Shown here one piece after another: positions 11,383 through 22,996 of a stretch of 64,000 bases of DNA. Source of the stretch: Mariannaea sp. PMI_226 (Eukaryota; Ascomycota; Sordariomycetes; Hypocreales; Nectriaceae); the NCBI GenBank assembly GCA_024336345.1, contig JANFOG010000007.1, positions 1,860,001 to 1,924,000 on the forward strand, written 5' to 3'. Within the stretch, counting starts at the first letter, position 1, and each line of letters opens with the position of its first letter. The position numbers were made by a program, and so were the translations under genes. The notes beneath the pieces were generated by a model that was not told the DNA's origin, made no database searches, and saw only the letters and a program-made list of their open reading frames with translations.

Positions 11383-11503
11383 TCAGCCAGCCACCTGGCA
11401 CCAGCACAGGCTGAACCCCGTCTCAATCCGAGGCAGCGCATCTCCAAGGCTCTTCATGTGTGCAAGCCCCTGAGGGATGTAATAGGGCATTCGTCCATCG
11501 TAT
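11383..11503 (-). pseudogene. Orphan 3' exon-like fragment
   Basis: On the minus strand a splice acceptor (branch-like CTGACTGAC, then GTGCAG) is followed by 40 coding-like codons beginning YDGRMPYYIPQGLAHMKSLG and ending in WCQVAG then TGA. The residue composition is protein-like. Upstream, the sequence is AT-rich with no exon to join. I read it as the surviving last exon of a lost gene, but cannot name the family. Confidence 0.35.
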
Positions 11504-12454
11504 CTGCACGTCTTGTCAGTCAGCTTAGTTGGCGCAACACATATTATATAAGGCAATAGCTATTGGTGGATAATTTATCAAAATTGCTAAAATTAGTATT
11601 TATTTAACATAGACTAGCTGATGTCTTGCAGATGTCTTGCTCATCTCGAGAATCTACTAAGGAGGTCAATTGCAGCCAACAGTCATCTTTGAAGGAATTC
11701 AAGGTCATATTAGAAAGCCCCCTCTGAGACTGGAGGTATAGAATTTCCTCGATGCATCATCTAGGGCAAATCATCACCTGTTCTCGAAGAATAATGTCAT
11801 GTGAAACCCGCGAAAATTGTTAAAGATGCGTAGTCAATGGAAACTTTCATAGTTGATGGAAGCTGGCAGTAATTAGCCGCATTCATTGCCAGTTATCGGG
11901 GCGATATTTTAACACCGAGACTAGAAACCAGAGAGGGCGCTCGGGGGCCTGATGACGAAAAAATAGGTTTAGTATCATGATATTTACCTCATACCGAGAT
12001 GCAACACGAAATACATCACAGTCCTGCCCCCAACTAACCCAGCTGGTTGTCCGCAAACTTGAGTAAGAAACCTTGGTATGAAACCTCAGTATTCAAAACT
12101 TATTGCACCCGAATGGACACTGCCATCCATGAATAAATGCCTTATTAGAGCAGTTTGAGTGATTTTTGGGCAATAATCCACGTACCATCTCGACGTGTTA
12201 TCATAAGTGAGGATGTAACCACCCGGCTCTGTCTTGTGTGCAGTTAGAGAATAGAGGAACTATTGAGTTGCAGGGTTGGTAACGCAAGAAGAACTGTTCA
12301 TTATATCCTACCGAGAATTTAATTTGACCAAAAGCTGTCATCGTCATTGCTACTTTGTATCTAGAGACTACAGAATCCGTTCAATTGAAAATCACTGAAT
12401 GTTACCCTTCTAGTGCTACGATTGTCCGACAACACCACGCTCAAAGAGAGCTAC
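11504..12454. other. AT-rich intergenic sequence
   Basis: Nothing recognisable on either strand. Confidence 0.4.
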
Positions 12455-12825
12455 TTAAGCAACCTGAAAGCTGCTAGCACCCCCAACTGGCCCCTTGACA
12501 CAGCCCTGTCCGATAAGCGCAGTGACGCTACCACCGTTGTTATCTGAGGATGCAAATGCGCCTTGATAGTCCTGCCTGCCATTCGCATCCTTCGTGATTA
12601 TCAAGTACTGGCCCTTTGGGCTAACAGTGTGCTCAACCTGCAAGAGTCAACATGATAACACTATTTATGGACTCGGGAATAGAAACTCACGTAAAAGTCC
12701 GTTCCCGTATGGGTACTAGTGAGCGACTTGGCTGAGCAATCCGCAGAGCTGTAGAAATTGACTCTCCAATCTGCTACCGAAAGCCCAGCAAGAGCGAGAG
12801 TGGTAATAACAAGTCGACACAACAT
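12455..12825 (-). CDS. Small secreted protein, 105 aa, two exons
   Basis: complement(join(12455..12637, 12691..12825)). The ATG at 12825 begins a signal peptide (MLCRLVITTLALAGLSVA) and the mature chain starts about DWRVNFYSSADC. A 53-nt intron (GTGAGT...TTGCAG) falls after TDFY. The second exon reads VEHTVSPKGQYLIITKDANG and ends SSFQVA. The mature part has only two cysteines (ADC and QGC), which could form one disulfide. It resembles the secreted protein at 19906 in two blocks: an N-terminal (V/I)N(F/I)YS-x3-C motif, and G-x-(Y/W)-LI-x2-KD followed by a Phe, Ser/Asn and Gly-Gly region. They may be divergent members of one family. Function unknown; likely extracellular. Confidence 0.75.
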
Positions 12826-15602
12826 TTTATAGTTGGTTAGATAATGAACTTTTGAGAATTGGCACTGCTTTGGAGCATATAGACTATTGAATTTGCATCC
12901 AAATTTTAACTGAGGGATGCATTTGGGATACAACTAGACTTTTTATAACCATGCTTTCGGCCAGTTCGTGCTATTTGATCCTTTCTAATGGAGACCGGAA
13001 AGTGAATTGCACCGGTTTCCCATAAGTTCCCCCGTCGGAATAATTTGTCGTTTCTCCCGTCATTAGCAGTGACTGCATGTCCAGATGCGACGGAGCCTCG
13101 GCATCATAATCCTACTACCAGTTTGAGTGTTGCAGCGTGTTGCTTAAAGGAGAGATCACGGCCTAAATCACACCCTAATGAGTATTTGAGACCGATCAGA
13201 CGATCTATTCCTACGTGGACAGATCCTGCTGCGGGCAAGCCGTCGCAGCTAGACCAGTTGTATCATTTTACTATCCATTTATAGACTGATTATGCACATA
13301 ACAGGTAGTTTTAGGGGAGACTGAGTAAGGTCACAATGCTGCAGCTTTGCTGTAAAGGATCTCAATTACATGTAACATCACCCTAGAACAAAAAATAAAC
13401 CCCCACATAGGCAATTGGAGATTCAAATTGCGGCAATCAGGCATAGATACTCGTGCGTTGTCCCTAAAGCCCTAGCAAAGTAAATCGGATATTGAAGGCC
13501 TCATAATCACTGGTAATAGTGCACTAGGCTCAATGCCCGAAGAATAGTTTAGAGCATGCTCCGAATAACGTAGGATTATGGTTACATCTTGGGTTGGGTC
13601 GCGTGACCTTGAAATTTTCTAAGAGGAGGGTAAGGAACTAGCTGTTACTTGGGTGTTCTCTATATGAAGAGGGTAATTGAGTAATATCTGTTAGAAAACA
13701 AGCCTGATATTATCCGTTGTAAATGGATAGGGATAGATTCGTTGACGGAACTGTAACCGCTAGAGTGTCACGACAGTGATCCCAGAAGGGAGACTAGGCA
13801 GCCCTCGTGTTGACTCTTTGAAAAAGAGAAGAACTGTACACGAAGAAGCGTCGCAGCAATGCTAGATGATTATAAAGCAAGTTAAATATAGCAACAGGTT
13901 GATCTACACTGTTCTAGGAATACATACCCTTGTCGTTAATTGTACTTTGGTGATTGTGCTTTAACCTGACACTAAGGAGACCTGATTATGTCAACTGCAT
14001 ATTCTTTTGTGAATCACTCGACGGCCCAATACCTTTAAAAGGCAGGTGGCTGGCTCCTAAGCCAAATCCAAATAGGATCCCTAACAAATGCCCTTAATTA
14101 CAGTTTCAGCTTGCAAGATATGACTATAATTCATATTGCGTTCGAGTATACTACTTACTGCTCAGAGAATGCGACAAGTGCACAAGAAGGTATGTCGCGA
14201 AGGATGAGACTAGGCTTCGTGAAAAGGCGAATGCTCAATGGAATGAATTAAACCGAGTCAATTCTCTCAAGACAGCATCGCTCAGTGAAGATATGAATGA
14301 GCATGACGCGATGGCTGGCAAGCGGTGATTACATGACCATATGCGGGAGATCAGTTTCAGCTAGAATAACAACGTCGCATCGGAAAAGAACACTATCATT
14401 CGTGTATCTAGGCTTCATTGCCTGTTCAACCAATGTTGGATGCTATTCCATATGGGTTATATTTAGGGCGATATTTTAAAGTATGGCGCGCTCTTAAAAT
14501 TTATGTTATTCCTTATTTTCCCCCCCTGTTCCTCTCCCCTTTCTTCTTGATTATATTCTAAAACCCGGTGGGGGGAGATATAGCGGCTGTTGCTTCTATA
14601 ATGTTATCTGACTGCTGATGTTTGAGTGGGCTAGTGCCCTAGCGGAGCCGTTTGTCGCTCAAGGATGCCTCCCCTTGCTCCCTTATTGATTTGGGAGTAC
14701 GTACTAGGCGTTTTTATATACGCCTCTCGTCCGTTACAAACGCGTCAAGGGACTTTTATGCACCACCAGAAAGCCATTCTGAACTCGGGCAGCGGACAAT
14801 CTTTTGTGGTGAAAATTGTAGGGCTGTTTCGGGAGAATATTTACACCGAAGCACTTTCTTATTACATTACGCTAACTAGTCCAATTGAATCTGCCTTATG
14901 CAGGCTAATGATAATCGACACATGGTGCACAGCTTCTTAGTCGCCATAGAAACATCCTTGCGTGCTGTGGTGCGCCTGGATTCATGCCACAAACTGCACT
15001 TTGACAAGAAAATCTACGAGACCAAGTTTGCAGAACTGTGATTAGGTAGTTTTAATCCGTAAGCACCCAGCACGAAGCTCCCTTTCCCAATACAGCTCTT
15101 AAATGAACACACACTTCTGTGAACAGGGCGAGTGGCTGGCTGTACACTGTGAGTCTGCACCCATCATGCGATAGTGAAGGCATCCTACCGCCTTACATTT
15201 GTTTTCTTGGAGACCCAAAGCCCGGTGTCTGCCTAATGCATCTGAACGTGTAGTCATTCCACTTGTCTGCTGCATCGGCGCATGCAGACCACAGCCTCAA
15301 AGCTCGAACCAATGTTCAAACTTCATGAGAACGGCCCCAGCGGAGTTGGTGACGGGATCACGCATGTCCCGTTTCGATTGGGTGATGCTTTGATGGGCTC
15401 TCTGCATCGCAACATGTCCTCCAGCTATTCGACTGTACGTATGCGCTGTAACCCAACTCGTTGTGAGTCCCAGCCTTGTGCGGCTCTGCATGAAAATCCG
15501 CATTCTTTTCCCTAATACCCTTATTTATTTGCAGTGTATTTAGCTTTACCTACAGCTTTTTTGCTCCTCATTGAAATCTACTGCTCGAAAAAAAAGGGAG
15601 AG
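12826..15602. other. Gene-poor AT-rich region
   Basis: About 2.8 kb with no supported gene. Short frames around 13045, 14297, 14665 and 15199 have no family resemblance and overlap in several frames. No terminal repeats were found by eye. Confidence 0.45.
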
Positions 15603-17135
15603 ATGTCGGATACGCGAGTGCAGTTGGACGTTCTGGAGAAAGGGTGGAAGTTATGCAAGGCTCAAGACGACCAAAAGAATTCACTGATATCTGTATGGCA
15701 AGTCCTTGAGGCCCTGCGTTAGCTCTACCTGCTAATTTCACATCTAGGATCTGTTTGCCTACATCAATGACCTATCTAGCAAGTTATCCGAAGCTGAGTC
15801 GGAGCTTCGTGATAAAAAAGATGTGATCAAAGTAACTCGTAATCGTATTGAGGAATGTGAAAAGCAGATCCAAGATTTGCACCACGAAAAGGTGAGACGC
15901 AGTTACCCCTTGTTTGCTCAGTCAGGAGTTGACATTATTAGGCTCGGCATGTTTTTGCTTCTGTTGTGATTGACGGCGACTGTATGCCGGTAATTCCACC
16001 TGGTTCCGATTGCCCGAAAGCCATCACTGACATTAAGTCTAGTTCAAAGACGAGCTCGTTAAGCAGGGTCTAGAAGGCGGCAAGAAAACAGCTAGCCTGC
16101 TCAAACAAGCCGTTGAAGAGAAGCTCAGGTCCTCGGGTGTTGTCACCGCGCATCATTTGCAAGTGATTATTCGTGTATATGCAAATGTAAAAGGATTGGT
16201 CAAGAAATACAAGGAGATGGAAGTACTTACTGAAACCACATTTGATGAATTTGTCCGTGGTTTCAACATAGGCGATGTCATGTGCGACTACGTTGATGCC
16301 GGCAATGGGAAGGAATGTTCAGATGAGAAAGTCAAAGGTAGGCTACGAAATGCTAGCCAGCAAATCTATCAACACTGACCACTGCAAAGCAACTGTCCGA
16401 TTTAATTTAGACGATGTCCACTGTCAGCAAGTTCTCTTCGGTGGCACCGCCGACAATGGGTACGCCCGTCTGCTTGGACCGATCGCCGAGCTTGAGACGG
16501 TGCTTGGGCGGGTTACTCTGATCGAAGGGCCCCCTTTTGCCCAAGAACTGGTCGTTATCAAGAACAAATTTCGTTCAGTTTCATTTGAAAATCTTTTTAG
16601 AGACCAGAAACTGCCCGACTACAACAAACGTAGAGTGTCGTTCCACAACAACCCCCCGGCCGGCCCCTCCACGCACTACGCCTCCGCTGCTGCGAGGGCC
16701 GCCTCCATATCAGCACCAACCCAGACCACTCAGTCAAGCTCTACGGCATCTAGAATTCCTATACCAACGCAGATATTGCGGAACAAACGAGGCCAGCGTG
16801 TCGATTCACAGCTCTTTTATTCGCTGCAAGATTTCAACAACTTAAAGGGCCGCAAACTCTGCAACATGTTTCATCTCCTCGGCAAGTGCCACTATCTTGA
16901 CACTTATAGAGAATGTCAGCACACACATGGGGAAAGGTTGAATGCTACTGAGAGAGTAGCATTGAGTGCTGTTGCTCGCCAATCTCCTTGCCAATTTGGT
17001 TCAGCTTGTAATGATCCGGAATGTCTTTCCGGTCATTGCTGCACCCGACCCAACTGTGCCCTAGCAACTTGCTGGTTTCCCGCAGCGTTGCACAATATCG
17101 ACTCAAAGGTTGTTAGTTCGGTTGAAGTATCTTGA
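15603..17135 (+). CDS. Tandem CCCH zinc-finger protein with DUF7923-like region, 440 aa, five exons
   Basis: join(15603..15692, 15748..15891, 15942..15989, 16043..16337, 16390..17135); all phases agree and every intron is 50-55 nt with consensus ends. The N-terminus (about residues 1-78) is helical/coiled-coil (LFAYINDLSSKLSEAESELR). Next is a globular region with VIIRVYANVKGL, GFNIGDVMCDYVDAGNGKE, HCQQVLFGGTADNGYA and EGPPFAQEL, which I recognise as the fungal DUF7923-type domain. After a low-complexity Ala/Ser/Thr/Pro linker, two CCCH fingers appear near residues 349-410: C-x8-C-x8-C-x3-H (CNMFHLLGKC...HTH) and C-x5-C-x4-C-x3-H (CQFGSACNDPECLSGH), followed by a Cys-rich tail (CCTRPNC). CCCH fingers commonly bind RNA, so an RNA-related role is plausible but unproven for this family. 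Confidence 0.9.
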
Positions 17136-19905
17136 AGTAATAACTTGCTGTTCTGGTTTTAGTGTAGTTATTGTACTGTTATCATTTAGTCTTTTGGTTT
17201 TGCCTTTAATTTAGTGTCTTATGGGGTATCCCCATCTGTCGTTCGACTGTCTTATTACGTTGGCGAACGAACCTTGAAAAACTGCTTGTGAAACAAGAGA
17301 TGGATATTCTTGCTTTCTGTCAGATTAATGCCTTTGGGAACGAAAGGTCTTAGAACCGCGCAATTACAAAATAGCTCCCGTCAAACATCTCCTCCGGGGG
17401 GCTTCTTCTGTCATTTTGGGTAATATTACGTGAATAGTATGTCATCTCGTTCTGCTCCACGAATAAGTAAAGCCTTATTAGAAGCACGCCATTTAGTTTC
17501 CATTTAGTATATAAAAAGAGATTAACAAGGAGCTCTCTAATATGATTTAAACCTACTGCCTTTATATTCGAATATATAGTCATTCTTTATGCTATAATGA
17601 TATTGATAGTTGGTGCTAGGTGCTTACGGGATAATCTCCTATTTTTGGGTAAGGCATTTTTGGACCGCCGGATAAATGTCAAGTACGCACTTGATGATTA
17701 TAGCCTTAGAGATAAGCAGATTCCGTTGATGAAGATGGATCGGACTCTGGTCAGGGCGGTGAGGTTGGCATTCAGGGACCAGAAGCAGGAGCCGCTGGTA
17801 ACAACAACGAAAGACGTGAAAATGCTAGGTAGTGAGGGTGTTGGAATACGCATGACCGACAGTGTGAGTGTCGTAAGTGCAGCAAAATTCCTGGTCAAGG
17901 TTGTGGTCGAAAGACTCTTTGTCCGTAGCGTAGTGGTTATAAGTAACTAATACTTCTAAGAGAGCGATAACTACTGACAGCGAGGGAGCCCAAACAATAT
18001 CTGTGCCTTCTGGTGACGAGTGCTAAACGGGATGGTCTACATACTGCCCCAACAGCGGGCCGATTTGGGTTTGCGGGCTGCTTGCCTATGTCAGAAGTTT
18101 CTGTTTTTTCGTATATCTTTCTATATTTCGGAAGCCTATATGGCGTTCAGCATAATCCTAGTCTAATTTCTGTGCCGGTATTCCGTCTTGTTCCACTTTA
18201 ATATAGAGCGTTTTTGGGTCCAAATGTCCAGGCGCCCAGAGTGATTACTTATCACATTTATATGCAATCAACGTCTATCACATCATTTCGGTATATGCGG
18301 GGGATATCTAGGGGGACTTGGTGCAATCTGATACCGCAATTGGCCTGGCTACTTTAATAGAGGCCACGGCCCGGCAACGCGGCACATCCTCCTGCGGCTT
18401 CGGCAACCCCTAGCGTCATCCCACAACTCCATGAAGCTTTGGCGTTTCTACACACTCAGGTTGAGATGCCCTGTGCGAAAAAAGACCGAATATATCATAG
18501 CGATCCGACCATGTCTGAGAATTAGTGGCGGAATCGTTCCGAGACCCAGCTCAGATTAAAAGGGCCCTTGACTGTGAAACCCGAGGTTTGAAGCGAAGAT
18601 CCCCCATATGTTTGCATAACTAGACAATCTAGTATCCAATAGCGTATTAGATTAGACTCTTTCTGGGAGCTCTGTGCATACGGAATCAATTTAAACGGTT
18701 GAATCTAGGGGCTGAATCCAGGCCGAAGAGGAAGCTGCTTGCTACCTTGGTTATGCCTTGAATCCCAGAAACCTCGGTTATTGCCTGAGAAAGGGAAAGT
18801 ATCTCTTTTTATGATAGCCATGTGTTGTTTATACATGAAATACAGGGCTATGTTATTTCAGAAACAAGGGACCCAATATTGAGCATTTTACATGTAAGAC
18901 AGAAGGGAGTCTGCCGAGAGGGAGAAGAAGAAGCTACATTATTTATCAGCTGCTGATGTCATTGAAAGAAACCTTTAGTATGATAAGGCGTTCGAGGTAT
19001 AATTAACGGGAAATAAAGGAGACATTAGGCACAAATATAACGAAGTGTCTTCAAAGTTCCTTGTCTTAGAAGGAGGTAATAATAGCGGTCAAGACCCCAG
19101 CCTGCAAAATCCATAAGCGTTCTCCATACACGTTCCCAAGGGGAGGAATAATCTGAACATCACCTTTTCTTCTAGAGGGGCAGCAGCCTCAACCACAATT
19201 AAAAACTTGGTTGTGAATAAAGTAAAATATGTACTTTTTCCATCATTAGGATCTTAAAATACTCAAAGACTTGGCCATGGATGGCTGGGAGGAAATCTCG
19301 GCTCGATTGCAATCGGTAAACATTGCCTATACTTCTATATTCTCAAACGTGTTACGCGAAAGGAAAGTGTAGCAGAGACTCGAGTCCGTGTTGGGTACGG
19401 TTGTGAGGCGAATGGATTGCCCAGATCATCTGATTTACCAATGCACATTTTGCCTCATAGCCCGGTCGAAAACTGCTCCCTAACTAAGAACATGCTAGCC
19501 CATTGCAAGGGCTATTCAGCAGCTTCCAGATCCCGTAGGCTAGGAAAGGCATTGTCAAGCTTCCTTCCTTAATAGATATGAGAGCTGAGAGTGTGCAGGA
19601 CCGCCCATTAGCATCCTGTCCTACCTGTTTCGCTCACTTTACCGACACTGCACTTGGAATGTGACCTGTGGATTACCGGGACTTTTGCGCAGCTCACAGG
19701 CTTTTCTAGTTGGAAAGGAGTAATTCTCAAAGGGAGAGGAATACCCGAGTTCCAGGGTCGTATCCGATCTCCTTGCCTCTCCAAGTAAAATACATATATA
19801 GCAACCCCTACTCCGTTTCTCTACTTTACATTCAAGCTTCTTTGTCTACCTCGATTTACATTACAAAAACAAAGCCAAAGTTCTTCCAGCAAATCAACTA
19901 TCGCA
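17136..19905. other. Gene-poor region
   Basis: No supported gene. Frames at 17350-17583 (-) and 17597-17950 (+) are open but show no motif I recognise. The last 100 bases hold a TATA-like element (about 19791-19800) for the secreted-protein gene at 19906. Confidence 0.45.
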
Positions 19906-20343
19906 ATGTATCTCAAGAACACGCTTCTACCTCTTGTAGGGATCGCCTTTACAGGCACGCTTACATCGGCTCTGCAAATTAACATCTACTCTGATGGCAA
20001 TTGCGGGAATTTTATGGGGTCTTACTACCCTGGAGAGTGTGATCCAATTCCAGCTGAAGTTGGTAGCTGGCTGATTGTTTGCAAAGACGGTGAAGCTTGT
20101 TCGTCTATTGAGTTTTTTAACTCTAATGGCGGAGGCTGTGCCGACGAACATGCTGTCACTGGGCTTCAATGTTCCTGTAATGCCGATCCTTGGAATCCAA
20201 GCGATAGTGGAGAATGTCATAGCACATGGGGCTTGGGTGTATCTTATTGGGGTTACAGACTGGTCGACAACGGTAAGAATCTATGTGGAAAATTGTCAAA
20301 ACAATATATGTACTAACAAGCAAATTCAGGTAATCTCCCATAG
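19906..20343 (+). CDS. Small secreted cysteine-rich protein, 126 aa, two exons
   Basis: join(19906..20272, 20330..20343). The ATG starts MYLKNTLLPLVGIAFTGTLTSA, a signal peptide, followed by LQINIYSDGNCGNF. The mature part is rich in Cys: NCG, ECD, VCKDGEAC, GGCADEH, LQCSC and GECHS. A 57-nt intron (GTAAGA, branch GTACTAAC, TTCAG) near the end gives VDNGNLP and stop. If it is retained, the frame runs on to 20316 and yields 136 aa ending KQYMY. I prefer splicing because all three signals are strong. The (V/I)N(F/I)YS-x3-C start and the GSWLIVCKDG block match the minus-strand secreted protein at 12455. An effector-like role is inference. Confidence 0.75.
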
Positions 20344-21335
20344 GGAGTTGAAAAGGAGAAGGAGCACGAGGGGAGCTTTTTGACTCCAAGTCAAATGGTC
20401 TTGATGAGTCTTTCTTTTTGTTGAGGTGACTTGATTTCGAGGTTCCATTGGTTGTTTTTTTGCCCCATGGTTTTTCAACCGAGAAGCAGGTTCGATCTCG
20501 ACTCATCACCACTTCTTTTTTGAAAGATTAGCATAATCGATGATTAGCTTCTCTCTTCGGTAACCAACTTTACATCTGTCATTCTTGCTCTACCTATATT
20601 CGTAAATTATATCAACGATATATAGTCTGTGTTACACAACGTACACTAGCTCATTTACAATTTTCTGAGACCAGTTATGATATGGCCTAATGATTCGTGT
20701 GCAGTAAGACAGCCTGGTCCCATCGACTTTTTTGTTATGCGTCACTCGCTTTTTTTTCTCAACGATATGGGGGAATAATCTGCAGGCAGACAGCTACTAA
20801 GGCAAGATTTTCGACGCCGAGCTTTTTGCCAATGAGTTTGAGATGATACCGTCCTCTGATATATAACTGGTCCTTCGTTACACATGCATACGCACTCGAA
20901 TAATTTAGGCTTCTCGATAACCTAGATTGTCTATAGCTCCTCTAATGACTCTGGTATCTCCAGAGTAGTAGAGCTTTCAAGTCCTAGGGTGCTAGAATCT
21001 GCAGCGATCTCCCATAATCGCTTCGTCAAGAAGCCAGACCGCAGGTCAGACTTTCTAGAAGGGAGCATTGGCGATCTTAGTTGACGTGACGTGCAGAAGA
21101 ACACAATGTCGTCGGCTAGCTTTACGAGGCTGGCAAGCGTGACTTTGAGAATATGTCGCTAGAACAGCGAGTTTTCCTCAGCAATCTCTATATTTATACA
21201 CATTTTCATTTGCGTGGAAAGTGAGCTGGGACGGCTTGAGGGACGGCTGAATTAGAAGTCGGTGGTGTCAGGGAGCAGGGAACACAGATGCGGGATTGCA
21301 GATGATGCGGGGAACCTGAATTATAAACCAATGCA
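20344..21335. other. Intergenic
   Basis: No supported gene; AT-rich with scattered homopolymers. Confidence 0.4.
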
Positions 21336-21796
21336 ATGCCTTGCTCTGATCATGATGTGGGGGGGCAGTTCATAGACAGCGAAGCTGCCCAAGCTGATCA
21401 TATATATGACCCAAGGAGGCCGTGTGTCCTTCCTTTGGTTGATTGGATGAGAGAGGTTCAAGAGACCCTTGACGAGGTAGTGACTTACGTACAAGGCTTC
21501 AAGGCAGTCTATGGAGGCACCGTAACATACGATCCAGTAGACAAAATGTTCCGTCGACTCTACAAGGATTTAAATCTTGAGGTCCTTCTCCTGACTGATG
21601 GATCGATACAACCTCAAGAACAGTTATTTAAATTTGTGAAGAAGCAGGTTCAAGATGGTAAAAGTTTCACCTGCGTTTTGCTCTTGGTATTGGACACAAT
21701 GCCAGCAGTGCGTTAGTTCAAGGAGTTGCTAAGGTAGCGAATGATTTTGCGCAGAGGGTACAAGATGGCGAGCGCATGGAAAAGAAAATAGTTTGA
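21336..21796 (+). CDS. Hypothetical acidic/helical protein, about 133 aa, two exons (tentative)
   Basis: Unspliced, the frame runs 21336-21716 (126 aa). A plausible 59-nt intron (21658-21716, GTAAAA...GCGTTAG) would replace the tail with an open frame continuing VQGVAKVANDFAQRVQDGER to TGA at 21794-21796. The body contains PLVDWMREVQETLDEVVTYV and RLYKDLNLEVLLLTDGS, with no signal peptide or membrane segment. About 45 nt downstream of a C12 run, another open stretch (about 21846-21980) reads LLLEAFNIANFEVLL. It echoes the LNLEVLLL block and may be a broken duplicate or further exon. I do not recognise the family, and this may be a remnant. Confidence 0.35.
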
Positions 21797-21816
21797 ATGC
21801 TTAAAGGTGTTCTATG

Positions 21817-21828
21817 CCCCCCCCCCCC
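21817..21828. repeat. C12 homopolymer
   Basis: Run of 12 C in the 3' flank of the tentative gene at 21336. Likely length-variable. Confidence 0.8.
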
Positions 21829-22996
21829 GCTATGTAGCATAGGTGCGTAAGGGAACATTCGGTCTGCTCCTGGAGGCGTTCAACATCGCCAACTTTGAGG
21901 TGCTCCTTGTCTACAACTTCCATACCCTAGGCTTAAATCTCGATGGCTCCCTGGTAACATCCCTTTTGTTTTTACCTACTTAAGAATAACCACAAGTTTG
22001 GTTGATGTATATGCATATTGTCCTTGGCAACCGGGGAGTCAATTGCCACAGCGACTTTATGGATCTGAGGACCATATTGGTATTAACAAATATAAAAATC
22101 GGGCCGAACGGAATCTCTATTGAAAATCAGGTTGCATCTGCCATCAGACTTCCCTGTATTGCAAAGGACGGTAGACAAAATGCCCTCACCAAATTGACAC
22201 GAGTAGGAAATGCCGATATTCAGCTCGCTTATCTGGCAAGCCGTTCTTGTGCCGATTATCTCTAAACACGCCCCAACACGTCCCAACACATCCATCTGTC
22301 CGCTCTTTTAAATATCGGCTCATACTGTAACGAGGAAGATCACGGACAGGAGGGGTCGCTCTCTTCATTGATTGGTATATGATAGTCACATGGAGGATAT
22401 TTGACGGGCATTTGTCATGTCGATTCGCGTCCACGCTGCTCACCACGTTGGCAGTCGGTCGAGGGACTAACCAATAAGAACCCAAGTCGAACGTATCCTG
22501 ATCAAAAGCTGACCACTAATGATCTGCATTGATGCTTGATTCACCCCGGCGGGAGTGCCAACGCTTGTCTAGCTCCCCTGTTCGAGACAAGTCGTGCGAT
22601 TGGCTGGAGCGCCAGAGCATATCGCACGTTTTCTTATATCCCTGCTCGACTTATACGAAAATGGACCTCAGCTTGATACTGAGGCTGGCATCTTTATTTC
22701 TCAGATCGACCTCCGAATCAATCTACTATGGCCTTGCCTAAAAGGCTCCAGGTCCATAATATCTTGTGCCAGCCAAGCGCCCATAGCAAGAAGTGGTGGG
22801 CTAAATCTTTCATCCTCGGAGGACAGGTCTGTTTGGAATGGCACATCCCGTGAAACTTGATGCAATGAGGGTCATTCAAATCACTTATCTCCAGAGTTTC
22901 AAAATATTAAGGAAACGGGTATCTAATTCTTGTCATTGGTTTCGTAACTGAGCGCAATCATCTGCGCATAATTTTCTTCTCATCATGTTCCTCCGT
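21829..22996. other. Intergenic, unresolved
   Basis: Open frames at 22002-22265 and 22594-22860 (+) and 22186-22485 (-) have no recognisable motif. I do not call a gene. Confidence 0.35.

Noticed and set aside
17597..17950. 117-codon plus-strand frame, Val/Leu-rich
   Set aside because: No start context, motif, or supporting exon. The antisense frame is equally open, so it cannot be distinguished from chance.
22594..22860. 88-codon frame with a Leu-rich helix-like segment
   Set aside because: No homologous motif or splice-supported extension; treated as unresolved.
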